Source: Fen-178 sp963722575 (GTDB taxonomy: Bacteria > Acidobacteriota > Terriglobia > Bryobacterales > Bryobacteraceae). Taken from it: 64,000 nucleotides of DNA. The stretch spans positions 1 to 64,000 of the forward strand of contig CAVRNR010000003.1 of assembly GCA_963722575.1 (NCBI GenBank), given 5' to 3'. Made by a program: the position numbers and the translations under genes. Under the pieces are notes generated by a model. The model had not been told where the DNA came from, ran no database searches, and saw only the letters and a program-made list of their open reading frames with translations. Of this stretch, positions 41,269 to 49,470 are shown piece after piece. Position 1 is the first letter of the stretch; every line of letters starts with the position of its first letter.

Positions 41269-42534
41269 ATGCGGTCCTATCGCGTAGTGCTTCTTCTGGC
41301 TGCGGCGACGCTTCTGCCGGCCCAGGATGTGCGTCCCAAGGATGTCCGCGAGATGGCCAAGGCCGGCTCCAGCGCCATCCCCCAACTCCAGAACCTGCTC
41401 CAGAACCCGGATGCCGGAGTGCGCATCGAAGCCGTCAAGCAGATTACCGAAATCGGCACGGCGGCGAGCCTCGATGCGCTGATGCTGGCCACCCGCGATC
41501 ACGATGCCGAAGTGCAGATCCGCGCGACCGACGGCCTGGTGAACTTCTACCTTCCCGGCTATGTCCGGACGGGCATCGGCGCGTCGCTGCGGCGTGTGGG
41601 CTCGAGCATCAAGGGCCGGTTCACCGACACCAACGACCAGGTGATCGACCCCTACGTCATGGTGCGGCCCGAGGTGATCGACGCGCTCGGCAAACTGGCC
41701 AGCGGCGGCGGGGACATGGAGGCGCGGGCCAACGCCGCGCGCGCCCTTGGCATCCTGCGGGGCAAGCAAGCCATTCCCGACCTGGTGGAAGCCCTCCACT
41801 CCAAGAACAGCGACGTGATGTACGAATCGCTGGTGGCTTTGCAGAAAATCCGCGACGAATCGGCCGGGCCGCGCGTCACGTTCCTGGTGCACGACCTCGA
41901 CCAGAAGGTGCAAATCGCCGCCATCGAAACCACCGGGCTGTTGCGGGCCATGGATGCGGTCCCGGAGCTGACCGGCGTGCTTACACACGCGCGCGATGCC
42001 AAGGTGAAGCGCGCCGCGCTCACGGCCATCGCCATGCTGCCGTCCGAGAAAAGCCGCGGCTTATACGCGCGGTATTTGAGTGACAAGGACGACGCGATGC
42101 GGGCGGCGGCGGCGGAAGGCTATGCCCGGCTGCGGAACCCGGCCGATCTGCCCATGCTCGAAAAAGCGTGGCAGGACGAGGGAAAAACCCCGCCCCGGCT
42201 GTCCCTGGCCTTTGCCCAGGTGATGCTCGGAAAAACCGAAATCTCCGAATTCAGCCCGTTGCAATACTTGATCGACACGTTGAATTCCGCGGCTTACAAG
42301 GGCGAAGCGTTTCCCTTCCTGGTGGAACTGGCGCGCGACGGCCAGGTCCGCAAGGCGCTCTACGGCGCGCTCGGAACGGGCACAAAGGACGAGAAGATCG
42401 GCCTGGCGGGCGTGCTGGCCCGCAGCGGCGACCAGGAGAGCATCCCGTATCTCCAGAAGCTCAGCAACGATCCGGACACGGATGTGGCGCAGGAAGGTTT
42501 GCAAGCTTTGCGGACCTTGCAGGCCAGGTTGTAG
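41269..42534 (+). CDS. Secreted HEAT-repeat protein
   Basis: A 421-aa protein from ATG 41269 with a signal peptide (MRSYRVVLLLAAATLLPAQ). The rest is a solenoid of about ten HEAT/PBS-lyase repeats (VRIEAVKQITEIGTAASLDA, VQIRATDGLVNFYLPGY, ARANAARALGILRGKQAIPD, MRAAAAEGYARLRNPADLPM). Such repeats form protein-protein scaffolds. Location in the periplasm is inferred. Its TAG stop lies at the edge of a palindrome shared with the convergent gene. Confidence 0.85.
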   Translation: MRSYRVVLLLAAATLLPAQDVRPKDVREMAKAGSSAIPQLQNLLQNPDAGVRIEAVKQITEIGTAASLDALMLATRDHDAEVQIRATDGLVNFYLPGYVRTGIGASLRRVGSSIKGRFTDTNDQVIDPYVMVRPEVIDALGKLASGGGDMEARANAARALGILRGKQAIPDLVEALHSKNSDVMYESLVALQKIRDESAGPRVTFLVHDLDQKVQIAAIETTGLLRAMDAVPELTGVLTHARDAKVKRAALTAIAMLPSEKSRGLYARYLSDKDDAMRAAAAEGYARLRNPADLPMLEKAWQDEGKTPPRLSLAFAQVMLGKTEISEFSPLQYLIDTLNSAAYKGEAFPFLVELARDGQVRKALYGALGTGTKDEKIGLAGVLARSGDQESIPYLQKLSNDPDTDVAQEGLQALRTLQARL

Positions 42535-42563
42535 GGCGCCGGGCGGGGCGTGCCCGGCCCCTA
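42532..42563. terminator. Imperfect palindrome carrying both stop codons
   Basis: GTAGGG...GTGCCCGGCCCCTAC: a degenerate copy of the palindrome at 28016-28043. As there, the stops of the two convergent genes (TAG at 42532-42534 and on the minus strand at 42561-42563) lie at its ends. Confidence 0.55.
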
Positions 42564-42770
42564 CTTCGCTTTTCTCTGCTTCTGCTGGCCGACGCGGATC
42601 TTGAAGTGGGCCACCTTGGACTCCTGGAACGCCTTGTGATCGTGGCGCGCCACGGCATCCGCCAGGTACTGATCGACGCTGGCGTCCTTGGGCAGGACCG
42701 CCATCAGCGTGAAACTATCGTTGCAGGTGGGGCAGAAAGCACGGAAACGTTTGACATTCGGGATTGCCAT
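42561..42770 (-). CDS. Small zinc-ribbon-like protein
   Basis: A 69-aa protein starting MAIPNVKRFRAFCPTCNDSF; a TTG three codons upstream is possible because GGGAG is too close to the ATG. One CxxC knuckle (CPTC), then an acidic helical middle and a very basic tail (RVGQQKQRKAK). Only one Cys pair, so a metal site would need His (AVARHDHKAFQESK) or a dimer. Divergent from bacterioferritin with a 62-bp gap. Confidence 0.5.
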   Translation of the reverse strand: MAIPNVKRFRAFCPTCNDSFTLMAVLPKDASVDQYLADAVARHDHKAFQESKVAHFKIRVGQQKQRKAK

Positions 42771-42832
42771 ATCTCCCAACAGTTTACCACGTATCTGGAC
42801 GCTGGATTCCCACCCTGATAGAATCGGTGTAT

Positions 42833-43309
42833 ATGCAAGGCAACCCGAAAGTAATCGCTTTGTTGAATGAGGCGCTCCACGAGGAGCTGGCCGCCATCAA
42901 CCAGTACTTTGTCCATGCCGAGATGTGCGACAACTGGCACTACGACCGGCTCGGCAAGCATATTAAGAAGACGTCCATCGAGGAAATGAAGCACGCCGAG
43001 GCGCTGATCGAGCGGATTCTCTTCCTGGACGCCACCCCCAGCATGACGGAGCCGATGCAGCTTATGGTCGGACAAAACGTACAGGCCCAGCTGGAGAACG
43101 ATCTGAAGCTCGAGATCGCCGCCGTAGCCATGTACAACCATGCCATCCGGGTGGCCGGGGAAGAGGGTGACAACGCTTCCCGCGAGCTGTTCGAGCGCCT
43201 CCTGAAGGTCGAAGAGGCCCATGCGGATTGGTTCGAAGCGCAGCTCTATCAGATCAAGGAGATCGGGTACGAGCGGTACCTCAGCCAACAGGTGAGGGAG
43301 GAGAAGTAA
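42833..43309 (+). CDS. bfr: Bacterioferritin
   Basis: A 158-aa protein from ATG 42833 (MQGNPKVIALLNEALHEELA). Ferroxidase ligands: Glu in HEELAAINQYF, Glu-x-x-His in IEEMKHAEALIERI, Glu in LKLEIAAVAMYNHAI, and Glu-x-x-His in KVEEAHADWFEAQ. The Met of EEMKHA is the haem-ligating residue between subunits. Length equals the 24-mer Bfr standard. It stores iron and protects against oxidative damage; the DNA-repair gene mutM follows 11 bp later, which may reflect a shared oxidative-stress role. Confidence 0.95.
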   Translation: MQGNPKVIALLNEALHEELAAINQYFVHAEMCDNWHYDRLGKHIKKTSIEEMKHAEALIERILFLDATPSMTEPMQLMVGQNVQAQLENDLKLEIAAVAMYNHAIRVAGEEGDNASRELFERLLKVEEAHADWFEAQLYQIKEIGYERYLSQQVREEK

Positions 43310-43320
43310 CCGGTTCGCCG

Positions 43321-44115
43321 GTGCCCGAGCTTCCCGAAGTCGAAACCGTCGTGCGCTCGCTTGCGCCGCTGGCGGGGCGCCGTATCGTCTCCGCCGAATT
43401 CCGCTGCCGGCGCGTGTTGCGCGGCGCCGATCCGCAGGCCCTGGCGGCGCGCATCCGGGGGCGCAAAATCGCGGGCGTCCGGCGCCATGGAAAGTTCATC
43501 CTGGTGTCGCTCGAGGGCGGCGGATACCTGGCCGTTCATCTCGGCATGACCGGCCGCCTCCTGCTCGGCGGCCCGGCGGGCAAGCACACCCACGCCATCC
43601 TGACGCTCGACCGCGGCGTCCTGCTGTACGACGACAGCCGCCAGTTCGGCTCGATCCAATTCAGCGAGGAATTCCCCGAGCGGGCCGCCAAACTCGGACC
43701 CGAGCCGCTAGAGGTCCCCTTCGAGGAGTTCGCCGCCGCGCTCAAGCGCCGCAAGACGCCCATCAAGGCGCTGCTGTTGAACCAGAGCTTCCTCCGCGGA
43801 TTGGGCAACATCTACGCCGACGAAGCCCTCTTCCGCGCCGGCATTCATCCGCTGGCCGTTCCCGCGCGCCTGCGCGGAGACCGCGCGCGGCGGCTCCATG
43901 AGGCCATTGTGGCGGTGCTGACGGAAGCCATCGCCGCGGGCGGCTCTTCCATCTCCGATTACGTGGATGCCCGGGGCCGCAAGGGCCTTTTCCAGTTCAG
44001 CCACCGGGTTTACCAGCGCACCGGCCAGCCCTGCCTGGTCTGCGGGACGCCCATCCGCCGGGTGCTGGTGGCGCAACGCTCGTCGCATTTCTGCCCCCTA
44101 TGCCAGAAACGTTGA
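43321..44115 (+). CDS. mutM: Formamidopyrimidine-DNA glycosylase
   Basis: A 264-aa enzyme from a GTG at 43321, giving the obligatory N-terminal (M)PELPEVETVVRSL in which Pro is the catalytic residue and Glu the acid. Lys of beta-4 is in GKHTHAILTL, the H2TH helix in LLLNQSFLRGLGNIYADEAL, and the C-terminal zinc finger in CLVCGTP...CPLC. Removes 8-oxoguanine and nicks the strand. Longer starts overlap the bfr gene and are rejected. Confidence 0.95.
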   Translation: MPELPEVETVVRSLAPLAGRRIVSAEFRCRRVLRGADPQALAARIRGRKIAGVRRHGKFILVSLEGGGYLAVHLGMTGRLLLGGPAGKHTHAILTLDRGVLLYDDSRQFGSIQFSEEFPERAAKLGPEPLEVPFEEFAAALKRRKTPIKALLLNQSFLRGLGNIYADEALFRAGIHPLAVPARLRGDRARRLHEAIVAVLTEAIAAGGSSISDYVDARGRKGLFQFSHRVYQRTGQPCLVCGTPIRRVLVAQRSSHFCPLCQKR

Positions 44116-44208
44116 GTGAAATACTCCGAAACTTGGCGCGCGCCCGCCGCGTCGTATGTGTTGAAATAGGAGTGACCGCATTCCGCAAAAGTAGAGGAGA
44201 TTTCTGAC

Positions 44209-44898
44209 GTGAGACGCATTTCCCGCTACCTTCCCCTGCTGTCCGTGCTGTTCTGTGGCATTCAATTTGCCAGCGCCCAAAGCGCCTTCGACTTGAACTT
44301 CGGAGTCGGCGCGGTTCAGGATAAAGCCGCTTCCGGCCAGGTCGATCAAGACTTGAATCCCTGCACGACTGGCGATCTTTATGGGCCTTGCGTATCGACC
44401 CCGGCGCTCAGCGGCGCCACGATAGGCTTTGGCGGCGACCTGATGCTCTGGAAGAAGTTCGGTGTTGGGGCCGAGGTGGGCTTCCAGCCCGCTAAACAGA
44501 CTTTCGTGAACCTGAACGCGTCGGCTGCGGCCGCCGGGGTGAACGCCCTATCCGTGACGTCCCGCATGACGCTGTTCGATTTTAACGGGATTTACGAGCC
44601 GGTCAACACCAAGAAAGTCGCCCTCAAGCTGGAAGGCGGCATCGGCGACGCGAATCTCAAGTTCTATGAGAGTGCCTCCTCCAGCTCGGTGCTCGGCAGC
44701 CAGAATTCATCGCAGTATTTCGGAAGCGCCAACCACTTTCAGGTGCACGGCGGCTTGGGCGTGCAGATCTATCTCACCAACAACATCTTCGTTCGGCCGC
44801 AGTTCGATGTCCACTACGTTCGCAACCTGACGCAGTTTGGAAGCAACATAGTGACGAGCGAGATGGTGTGGCTGGGATATAGCTGGGGCGACCGCTAA
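44209..44898 (+). CDS. Outer-membrane beta-barrel protein
   Basis: A 229-aa protein from a GTG with GAGGAG upstream. Signal peptide MRRISRYLPLLSVLFCGIQF to ASAQ. Barrel strands alternate and include GFGGDLMLWKKFGVGAEVGF, VALKLEGGIGDANLKFYESA and IFVRPQFDVHYVRNLTQFGS. Two Cys near residues 50-60 (NPCTTGDLYGPC) may form a loop disulphide. Porin-like or OmpX/OmpW-like; role unknown. Stop overlaps the convergent zinc-ribbon gene by 4 bp. Confidence 0.75.
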   Translation: MRRISRYLPLLSVLFCGIQFASAQSAFDLNFGVGAVQDKAASGQVDQDLNPCTTGDLYGPCVSTPALSGATIGFGGDLMLWKKFGVGAEVGFQPAKQTFVNLNASAAAAGVNALSVTSRMTLFDFNGIYEPVNTKKVALKLEGGIGDANLKFYESASSSSVLGSQNSSQYFGSANHFQVHGGLGVQIYLTNNIFVRPQFDVHYVRNLTQFGSNIVTSEMVWLGYSWGDR

Positions 44899-45644
44899 GC
44901 GGCCGGCGGCGGCGCTCCCGCCGGGTCCTCGAGCGACGCCGGCGGGTTGTAATATAGAATGCGCTGGCAGCACTCGCAGGCCAGAATCTGGTCGCCCTTC
45001 TTCAGGTCCTGGAAGAACTGCAGGCGCATCGACAGGTTGCAGCCGGTGCAGCGGCCATCCACCGCCTCCGCCACGCCGATGCCCTTGCGCGCCTTGCGCG
45101 CCCGCTCGTATCGCTGGTAAGTGGCGGGGGCGATGGCCGCAACGATCGCGGCGCGTTCCTTGCGAAACTCGCGCGCGGACGCCTCGTCGGCCGCGGTGCG
45201 CTCGCGCGCCTCCCGCTTTTCCGTCTCCACCTGCGCCTTCTCGGTCTTGAGCGCCGCTTCCGCCGTCTTCACGTTCTTCTCCAGCGGCTCGGATTCGCCC
45301 ATGGTTTCCAGGATGCGGTCCTCGAACTTGCGGATCTCCTTCTGGCAGAACTCGATTTCGTTCTGAAAGGCCCGGTACACTTCGTTGGTCTTGGCCTGGA
45401 GCATCTGGTCCTTCAGCTTGGAGATCTTCTGCTCCTGCGCCTGGATCTCGGCTTCGCACCTTTTCCGCTCTTTCTGGTTGGCGGCCACCGCCGCGCGGTC
45501 GGCCTCCAGCTTGCGCTCGTGGGCGAGCAGCTTCTTCTCGATTTCGGCGATGTGTTTGGGCAGAGAGGCGATCTCGCGCGCGAGCTCCGCGAGACGGTTA
45601 TCGATCTCCTGCAGACGGATCACCAACTTCAGGTCGGAGAGCAT
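44895..45644 (-). CDS. Coiled-coil protein with C-terminal zinc ribbon (CT398/CdsZ-like)
   Basis: A 249-aa protein. Residues 1-185 form a long coiled-coil hairpin (RLAELAREIASLPKHIAEIE, KISKLKDQMLQAKTNEVYRA). The end has a C4 zinc ribbon: GRCTGCNLSMRLQFFQDL and ILACECCQRILYYNP. This matches the conserved zf-RING_7 family found next to RNase H or NIF3 genes. Proposed roles include RNA metabolism and secretion-associated scaffolding. Ends in a Pro/Ala tail. Confidence 0.85.
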   Translation of the reverse strand: MLSDLKLVIRLQEIDNRLAELAREIASLPKHIAEIEKKLLAHERKLEADRAAVAANQKERKRCEAEIQAQEQKISKLKDQMLQAKTNEVYRAFQNEIEFCQKEIRKFEDRILETMGESEPLEKNVKTAEAALKTEKAQVETEKREARERTAADEASAREFRKERAAIVAAIAPATYQRYERARKARKGIGVAEAVDGRCTGCNLSMRLQFFQDLKKGDQILACECCQRILYYNPPASLEDPAGAPPPAA

Positions 45645-45677
45645 TGCTTATCGCAGTGTAACATGCGGCTCCCGGGG

Positions 45678-46607
45678 CTATTCCACGCGCCGCACTTCCA
45701 CCTGGCGGTAGATTTCCCGGGTCTGCGCCAGGCTGGCGAAGCTCATGCCCGGCAGCCGGGCCGAGGCGGTTCCGGCGGCCACGCCCCAGCGCAGCGCGTC
45801 CGCCGCGCCGGCCCTGCGCCTCCTGGCCCAGACGTAGGCAGCCATCAGCGCATCCCCCGCGCCGATGGGGCACACCGCGTCGATGCGCGGCGGCAGCGCC
45901 TCGATCAGGCCGTCCGCAAACGCGCCCACGGCGCCCCGGCTGCCCAGCGTGAGCACCACCGACTCCGCGCCCAACTGGCGAATCCGTTCGGCCGCCTCCA
46001 GATAGTGCGTACGCGTGAGCAGCGTCTGGCCCAACAGGCGCCCGGCCTCCTGCTGGTTCGGCGACACCACCGTGGGCCGGGCGGCAATGCCTTCGCGCAG
46101 GGCGTCGCCATCGGCGTGCAGCAGCGTCTTCACCTTCTTGTGGCGCGCCATCGAGATCAGCTTTCCGTAAAACGCCGGCGGCACTCCCGGCGGAATGCTG
46201 CCGCACATCATGAGCCACGACGCATGGTCCAGCGTGTCGCGCACCACCCGCTCCACGCGCGCCACCTCCGCCTTCGCGAGCTGGGGCCCGGTTTCGTTGA
46301 GGTTCACCGTCAGCCCGTGCTTGTCGGTGATGGTGAGATTCGTCCGAATCTCGTTTTGAACCGGCACGACCGCGATCCGGTACCCGCATTTTCCCAGCAG
46401 CCCCTCCAGCCGTTTTCCCGAATCGCCGCCGGAAATGAGCACGGCCAGGGTCTCGCCGCCAAAGGAGTGAATCACCGAGGAGACGTTGATTCCGCGGCCC
46501 CCCGCCGACTCGCGGCTGGAATTGATGTAGGCGCGATCCTCGAATGCCAGCCGGTCGATACTGACGATCCGGTCGATGGCCGGATTGATGGTGAGTGTGA
46601 CGATCAA
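45678..46607 (-). CDS. PfkB-family sugar kinase (1-phosphofructokinase/tagatose-6-P kinase type)
   Basis: A 309-aa ribokinase-fold enzyme: start MIVTLTINPAIDRIVSIDRL, substrate-binding ESAGGRGINVSSVIHSFGGE, ATP and anion-hole motif AVCPIGAGDALMAAYVWARR with catalytic Asp. The N-terminal TLTINPAID and GGKG(R)-like signature places it with FruK/LacC/PfkB-minor enzymes that phosphorylate sugar phosphates. Co-directional with the zinc-ribbon gene (33 bp gap). Exact substrate unknown. Confidence 0.88.
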   Translation of the reverse strand: MIVTLTINPAIDRIVSIDRLAFEDRAYINSSRESAGGRGINVSSVIHSFGGETLAVLISGGDSGKRLEGLLGKCGYRIAVVPVQNEIRTNLTITDKHGLTVNLNETGPQLAKAEVARVERVVRDTLDHASWLMMCGSIPPGVPPAFYGKLISMARHKKVKTLLHADGDALREGIAARPTVVSPNQQEAGRLLGQTLLTRTHYLEAAERIRQLGAESVVLTLGSRGAVGAFADGLIEALPPRIDAVCPIGAGDALMAAYVWARRRRAGAADALRWGVAAGTASARLPGMSFASLAQTREIYRQVEVRRVE

Positions 46608-46707
46608 ACCACTATTCTACCGTGGCTCTGATTTCTTCACACGTCTAGCGGGCGGTGCCTCAGACCGGCAAGCAATCAATCTTCGACGCCCGCGACGGGT
46701 AAACTCC

Positions 46708-46744
46708 GACGCAGAGACGCGGAGAAAAGACGCGGAGAGGAACT
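46708..46744. repeat. Dispersed GACGCGGAGACGCGGAG repeat (copy 2)
   Basis: Second copy of the purine-rich repeat at 34567-34602, in the 266-bp gap between thiL and the PfkB gene. Nothing else is recognised in that gap. Confidence 0.6.
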
Positions 46745-46873
46745 TAGAGAAATAAGAACCATAAGTGGTCGAGGCTGCCCGCCGCTACCGGAGGTTCGAA
46801 CGCGGAGCCAGCGGAGAATCCGCGTCGAAATGCAGCCCGACTCATTCGCACGACACTCGCCGGTCCGAGTGCT

Positions 46874-47806
46874 CTAGGCGAGGCGGAAGTGGTCGTAGCC
46901 CAGCGGGGCCAGCGGCGCGCCGTCCAGGTCGACGGCGCCCGGACGCCCTGGGCGCATGGTCCCGATGCGCGTGAGCGGCAGGCCCTCGAAATCGGGCGGC
47001 ACGCGGGCCCGCGCCGGCGCGGTGAACAGCAGTTCGTAGTCCTCGCCGCCGTGGAGCGCCTGTTCCCAAGTGGCGCCGGGAAATCGCGGGGGCGCCCCGA
47101 TCTCCGCACTCAGCCCGGAAGCCAGCGACAGCCGATGCAGGTCCAGCGACAGTCCATCGCTCAAATCCATGGCGGCGGTGGCCCGCAAGCGCGCGCGCAG
47201 AAAGCGTCCCAGCGCCAGGCGGGGCTGGGGCCGCAGATGGCGCTGCCAGGCCCGGCCGCCGCCCGTGGAAAGTCCCAGGGCCGACGCCCCCAGCGTGCCC
47301 GACACGTAGATGGCATCGCCCGCGCGCGCGCCGTCGCGCCGCAACGCCGTGCCGCGCGGCGCCGCTCCGCACACCACGATGTCGCACATGGCCTTCTCCG
47401 CGTGCGCCAGGTCGCCGCCCATCAAAGGCGTCCGGGTGCGCGCGGCCAGCCGGAGCAGGCCGCCATAGAAGCCATCCAGCCAGCGCGTCTCGACCCACGG
47501 CGCGAGCGCCAGCGAGAGCAGGCAGAACCGCGGCTCGCCGCCCATGGCCGCGATGTCGCTCAAACCGCGAGCCAGCGCCTTCCAGCCCACATCCCCGGCG
47601 CCGTGCGTGTCACGGCGGAAATGCACGTCCTCGATCAGCATGTCGGTGGTGAACAGCAGGTCCTCGGAGGAGCCGCGGGGCCGGAAAATCGCGCAATCGT
47701 CGCCGATACCCAACACCAGCCCGCCCGCCGGCGGCAGAGCCACCCGCCTCCGGATTCGCTCGATCGCCTCCAGTTCGCTGACCACCGTTTTCTGGTGCTT
47801 GACCAT
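46874..47806 (-). CDS. thiL: Thiamine-monophosphate kinase
   Basis: A 310-aa protein of the PurM/ThiL fold: GLVLGIGDDCAIFRPRGSSE (Gly-Asp-Asp metal site), LFTTDMLIEDVHFRRDTHGA, GWKALARGLSDIAAMGGEPR, and LMGGDLAHAEKAMCDI, later TAAMDLSDGLSLDLHRLS and HGGEDYELLFTAP. These are all hallmarks of ThiL, which makes thiamine diphosphate from thiamine monophosphate with ATP. Slightly short at the C-terminus compared with E. coli. Divergent from the cold-shock gene; 47-bp promoter gap. Confidence 0.93.
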   Translation of the reverse strand: MVKHQKTVVSELEAIERIRRRVALPPAGGLVLGIGDDCAIFRPRGSSEDLLFTTDMLIEDVHFRRDTHGAGDVGWKALARGLSDIAAMGGEPRFCLLSLALAPWVETRWLDGFYGGLLRLAARTRTPLMGGDLAHAEKAMCDIVVCGAAPRGTALRRDGARAGDAIYVSGTLGASALGLSTGGGRAWQRHLRPQPRLALGRFLRARLRATAAMDLSDGLSLDLHRLSLASGLSAEIGAPPRFPGATWEQALHGGEDYELLFTAPARARVPPDFEGLPLTRIGTMRPGRPGAVDLDGAPLAPLGYDHFRLA

Positions 47807-47853
47807 ACCAGTGCTATCTGAGAGAATACCCTACGCAGCCGGGAGAATGTGTA

Positions 47854-48057
47854 GTGAAAGAAAAAGGCACCGTGAAATGGTTTAACGCCGCCAAGGGCTA
47901 TGGATTCATCCAGAGAGCGAGCGGCGACGACGTGTTCGTTCACTTTTCCGCCATCCAGGCAAACGGTTACAAAACCCTGGAGGAAGGCTCGGAGGTGGAG
48001 TTCGTAGTCAAGCAAGGCCCCAAAGGGTTGCAGGCCGAAGACGTCTTGAAAGTCTGA
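47854..48057 (+). CDS. Cold-shock protein (CspA family)
   Basis: A 67-aa single OB-fold from a GTG at 47854 (MKEKGTVKWFNAAKGYGFIQ). RNP1 KGYGFIQ and RNP2 VFVHFSAI are intact, and the surface aromatic residues are all present. It binds single-stranded RNA/DNA and melts structures. Length is standard. Monocistronic. Confidence 0.95.
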   Translation: MKEKGTVKWFNAAKGYGFIQRASGDDVFVHFSAIQANGYKTLEEGSEVEFVVKQGPKGLQAEDVLKV

Positions 48058-48213
48058 TCCGCTCCCCGGAAATTCCAGCAGATGGAGGTGGGCTTCAAGC
48101 GCAAGACGCCCTTGAAACCCGCTGGAAGAGTCGTCGCACTTTGGCCGGCGACGCGCGAAAGCACCGCGCCTGCCGCCTCTCGCTATCGACGGCGATCTGG
48201 AGGCGCCGATACC

Positions 48214-49470
48214 ATGTTTGCCAGCCCCGAGTCGCAGCGCAGAATACGCATACTGCTGTTTCTGACGCCGTTTTGCCTGGGGATCTACCAATGGTACCGG
48301 CTTCCCCTCACATTGGGGAACGGTTACGAGCCGGTGGATGTTGCCCGGAGCCTGGTGGAGCATGGAACCTTCGCCGATCCCTTCGGGAATGTGGTGACAG
48401 GGCCATCCGCCCATCTGGCGCCGGCATTCCCGTTCTTTCTTGCCGGGCTGATGTGGCTGTTCGGGTACACTTTGGCGTTTGCTCTTTCGGCGGTCGCGAT
48501 TAACGCCGCGATGCACGGCCTGCATGCGGTGCTGCTGCCCCGTCTGTCGAAGCTGTTTTTCGGGAGCGCCACGCCGGGTCTTTGGGCCGCGCTCGTCTTT
48601 GTCCTGTCGCCCGCCGTCCAGTTTCTTCCCGGCTGGGAGGTGATGTATTTCGCCGATGGCCTGATGCTGTTCTGCCTGGTTTCCGCCCGGCTGCTGGGCC
48701 CAGGCCGCGGGGCGCCGGCGAATGCGTTGGCGTGCGGCGCGATGTGCGGCCTGCTGTGCCTCATCAACCCGGTCGCGCCCACGGTCTGCTTTCCGTGGAT
48801 CGTCATTTTACTCGTCCGGCGCCGCGTGGACCGGCGGCGCGCGGCCCTGAGCCTGGCAGGCCTGGTGCTCGCGACCATGCTGGTCTGTTTTCCCTGGAAC
48901 CTGCGCAACTATCTCGTGTTCCACCGCTGGTTCTGGATTCGCGACAATCTCGGCCAGGAGATGTACCACTCCAACAACGACCTGGCCTCCTCCAGCGACA
49001 ACGTCAACAACCTACGGGGCCTGCACCGCGCCATGCAATTGCACTTCAACCCCTCCGAAGCCGCGCGCATGCGACGGATGAACGAGGTGGAATACTATCG
49101 CGCGCGCATGGCCATCGCCGTGGATTGGATTCGCCGGCACCCCTCCCGCTTTGCCGTCCTCACCGCGCAACGGGCGCTCGAATTCTGGTTCCCCAACCCC
49201 GCACTCGCCGCGCCGAGCGCTTACTGCATCTGGGCGATTACGCTGCTCTCGCTGCCTGGACTGGTGCTGATGGCGGCGCGGAAGTTCCCCGCTACGTGGT
49301 TTATCGGACTCGTGTTCGCGTTCTATCCGCTGGTTTATTACCTGGTCCAGTCCAGCATGCGCTTCCGTTACCCGATCCTGTGGTTGTCCCTGCTGCCCGC
49401 GGGTTATTGCCTGGACCGCGCCGTCCAGTTGGGCCGGGATTCGACGATTCGGCGCGCGTCTACGGGATGA
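48214..49470 (+). CDS. Membrane glycosyltransferase-like protein
   Basis: A 418-aa protein from ATG 48214 (MFASPESQRRIRILLFLTPF); the longer frame from 48082 is arginine-rich and lacks homology-like content. About nine membrane helices. First loop ..GNGYEPVDVARSLVEHGTFA and PSAHLAPAFPFFLAGLMWLF fit GT39/GT83-type dolichyl-phosphate-sugar-dependent enzymes, although the usual D/E-D/E pair is weak (EPVD). C-terminal half has ARMAIAVDWIRRHPSRFAVL. Its end overlaps the convergent efflux gene by 11 bp. Confidence 0.7.
   Translation: MFASPESQRRIRILLFLTPFCLGIYQWYRLPLTLGNGYEPVDVARSLVEHGTFADPFGNVVTGPSAHLAPAFPFFLAGLMWLFGYTLAFALSAVAINAAMHGLHAVLLPRLSKLFFGSATPGLWAALVFVLSPAVQFLPGWEVMYFADGLMLFCLVSARLLGPGRGAPANALACGAMCGLLCLINPVAPTVCFPWIVILLVRRRVDRRRAALSLAGLVLATMLVCFPWNLRNYLVFHRWFWIRDNLGQEMYHSNNDLASSSDNVNNLRGLHRAMQLHFNPSEAARMRRMNEVEYYRARMAIAVDWIRRHPSRFAVLTAQRALEFWFPNPALAAPSAYCIWAITLLSLPGLVLMAARKFPATWFIGLVFAFYPLVYYLVQSSMRFRYPILWLSLLPAGYCLDRAVQLGRDSTIRRASTG

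Noticed and set aside
40390..41988. Minus-strand 532-codon frame
   Set aside because: Antisense of mmsA and the HEAT-repeat gene; His/Arg-rich, crosses an intergenic repeat.
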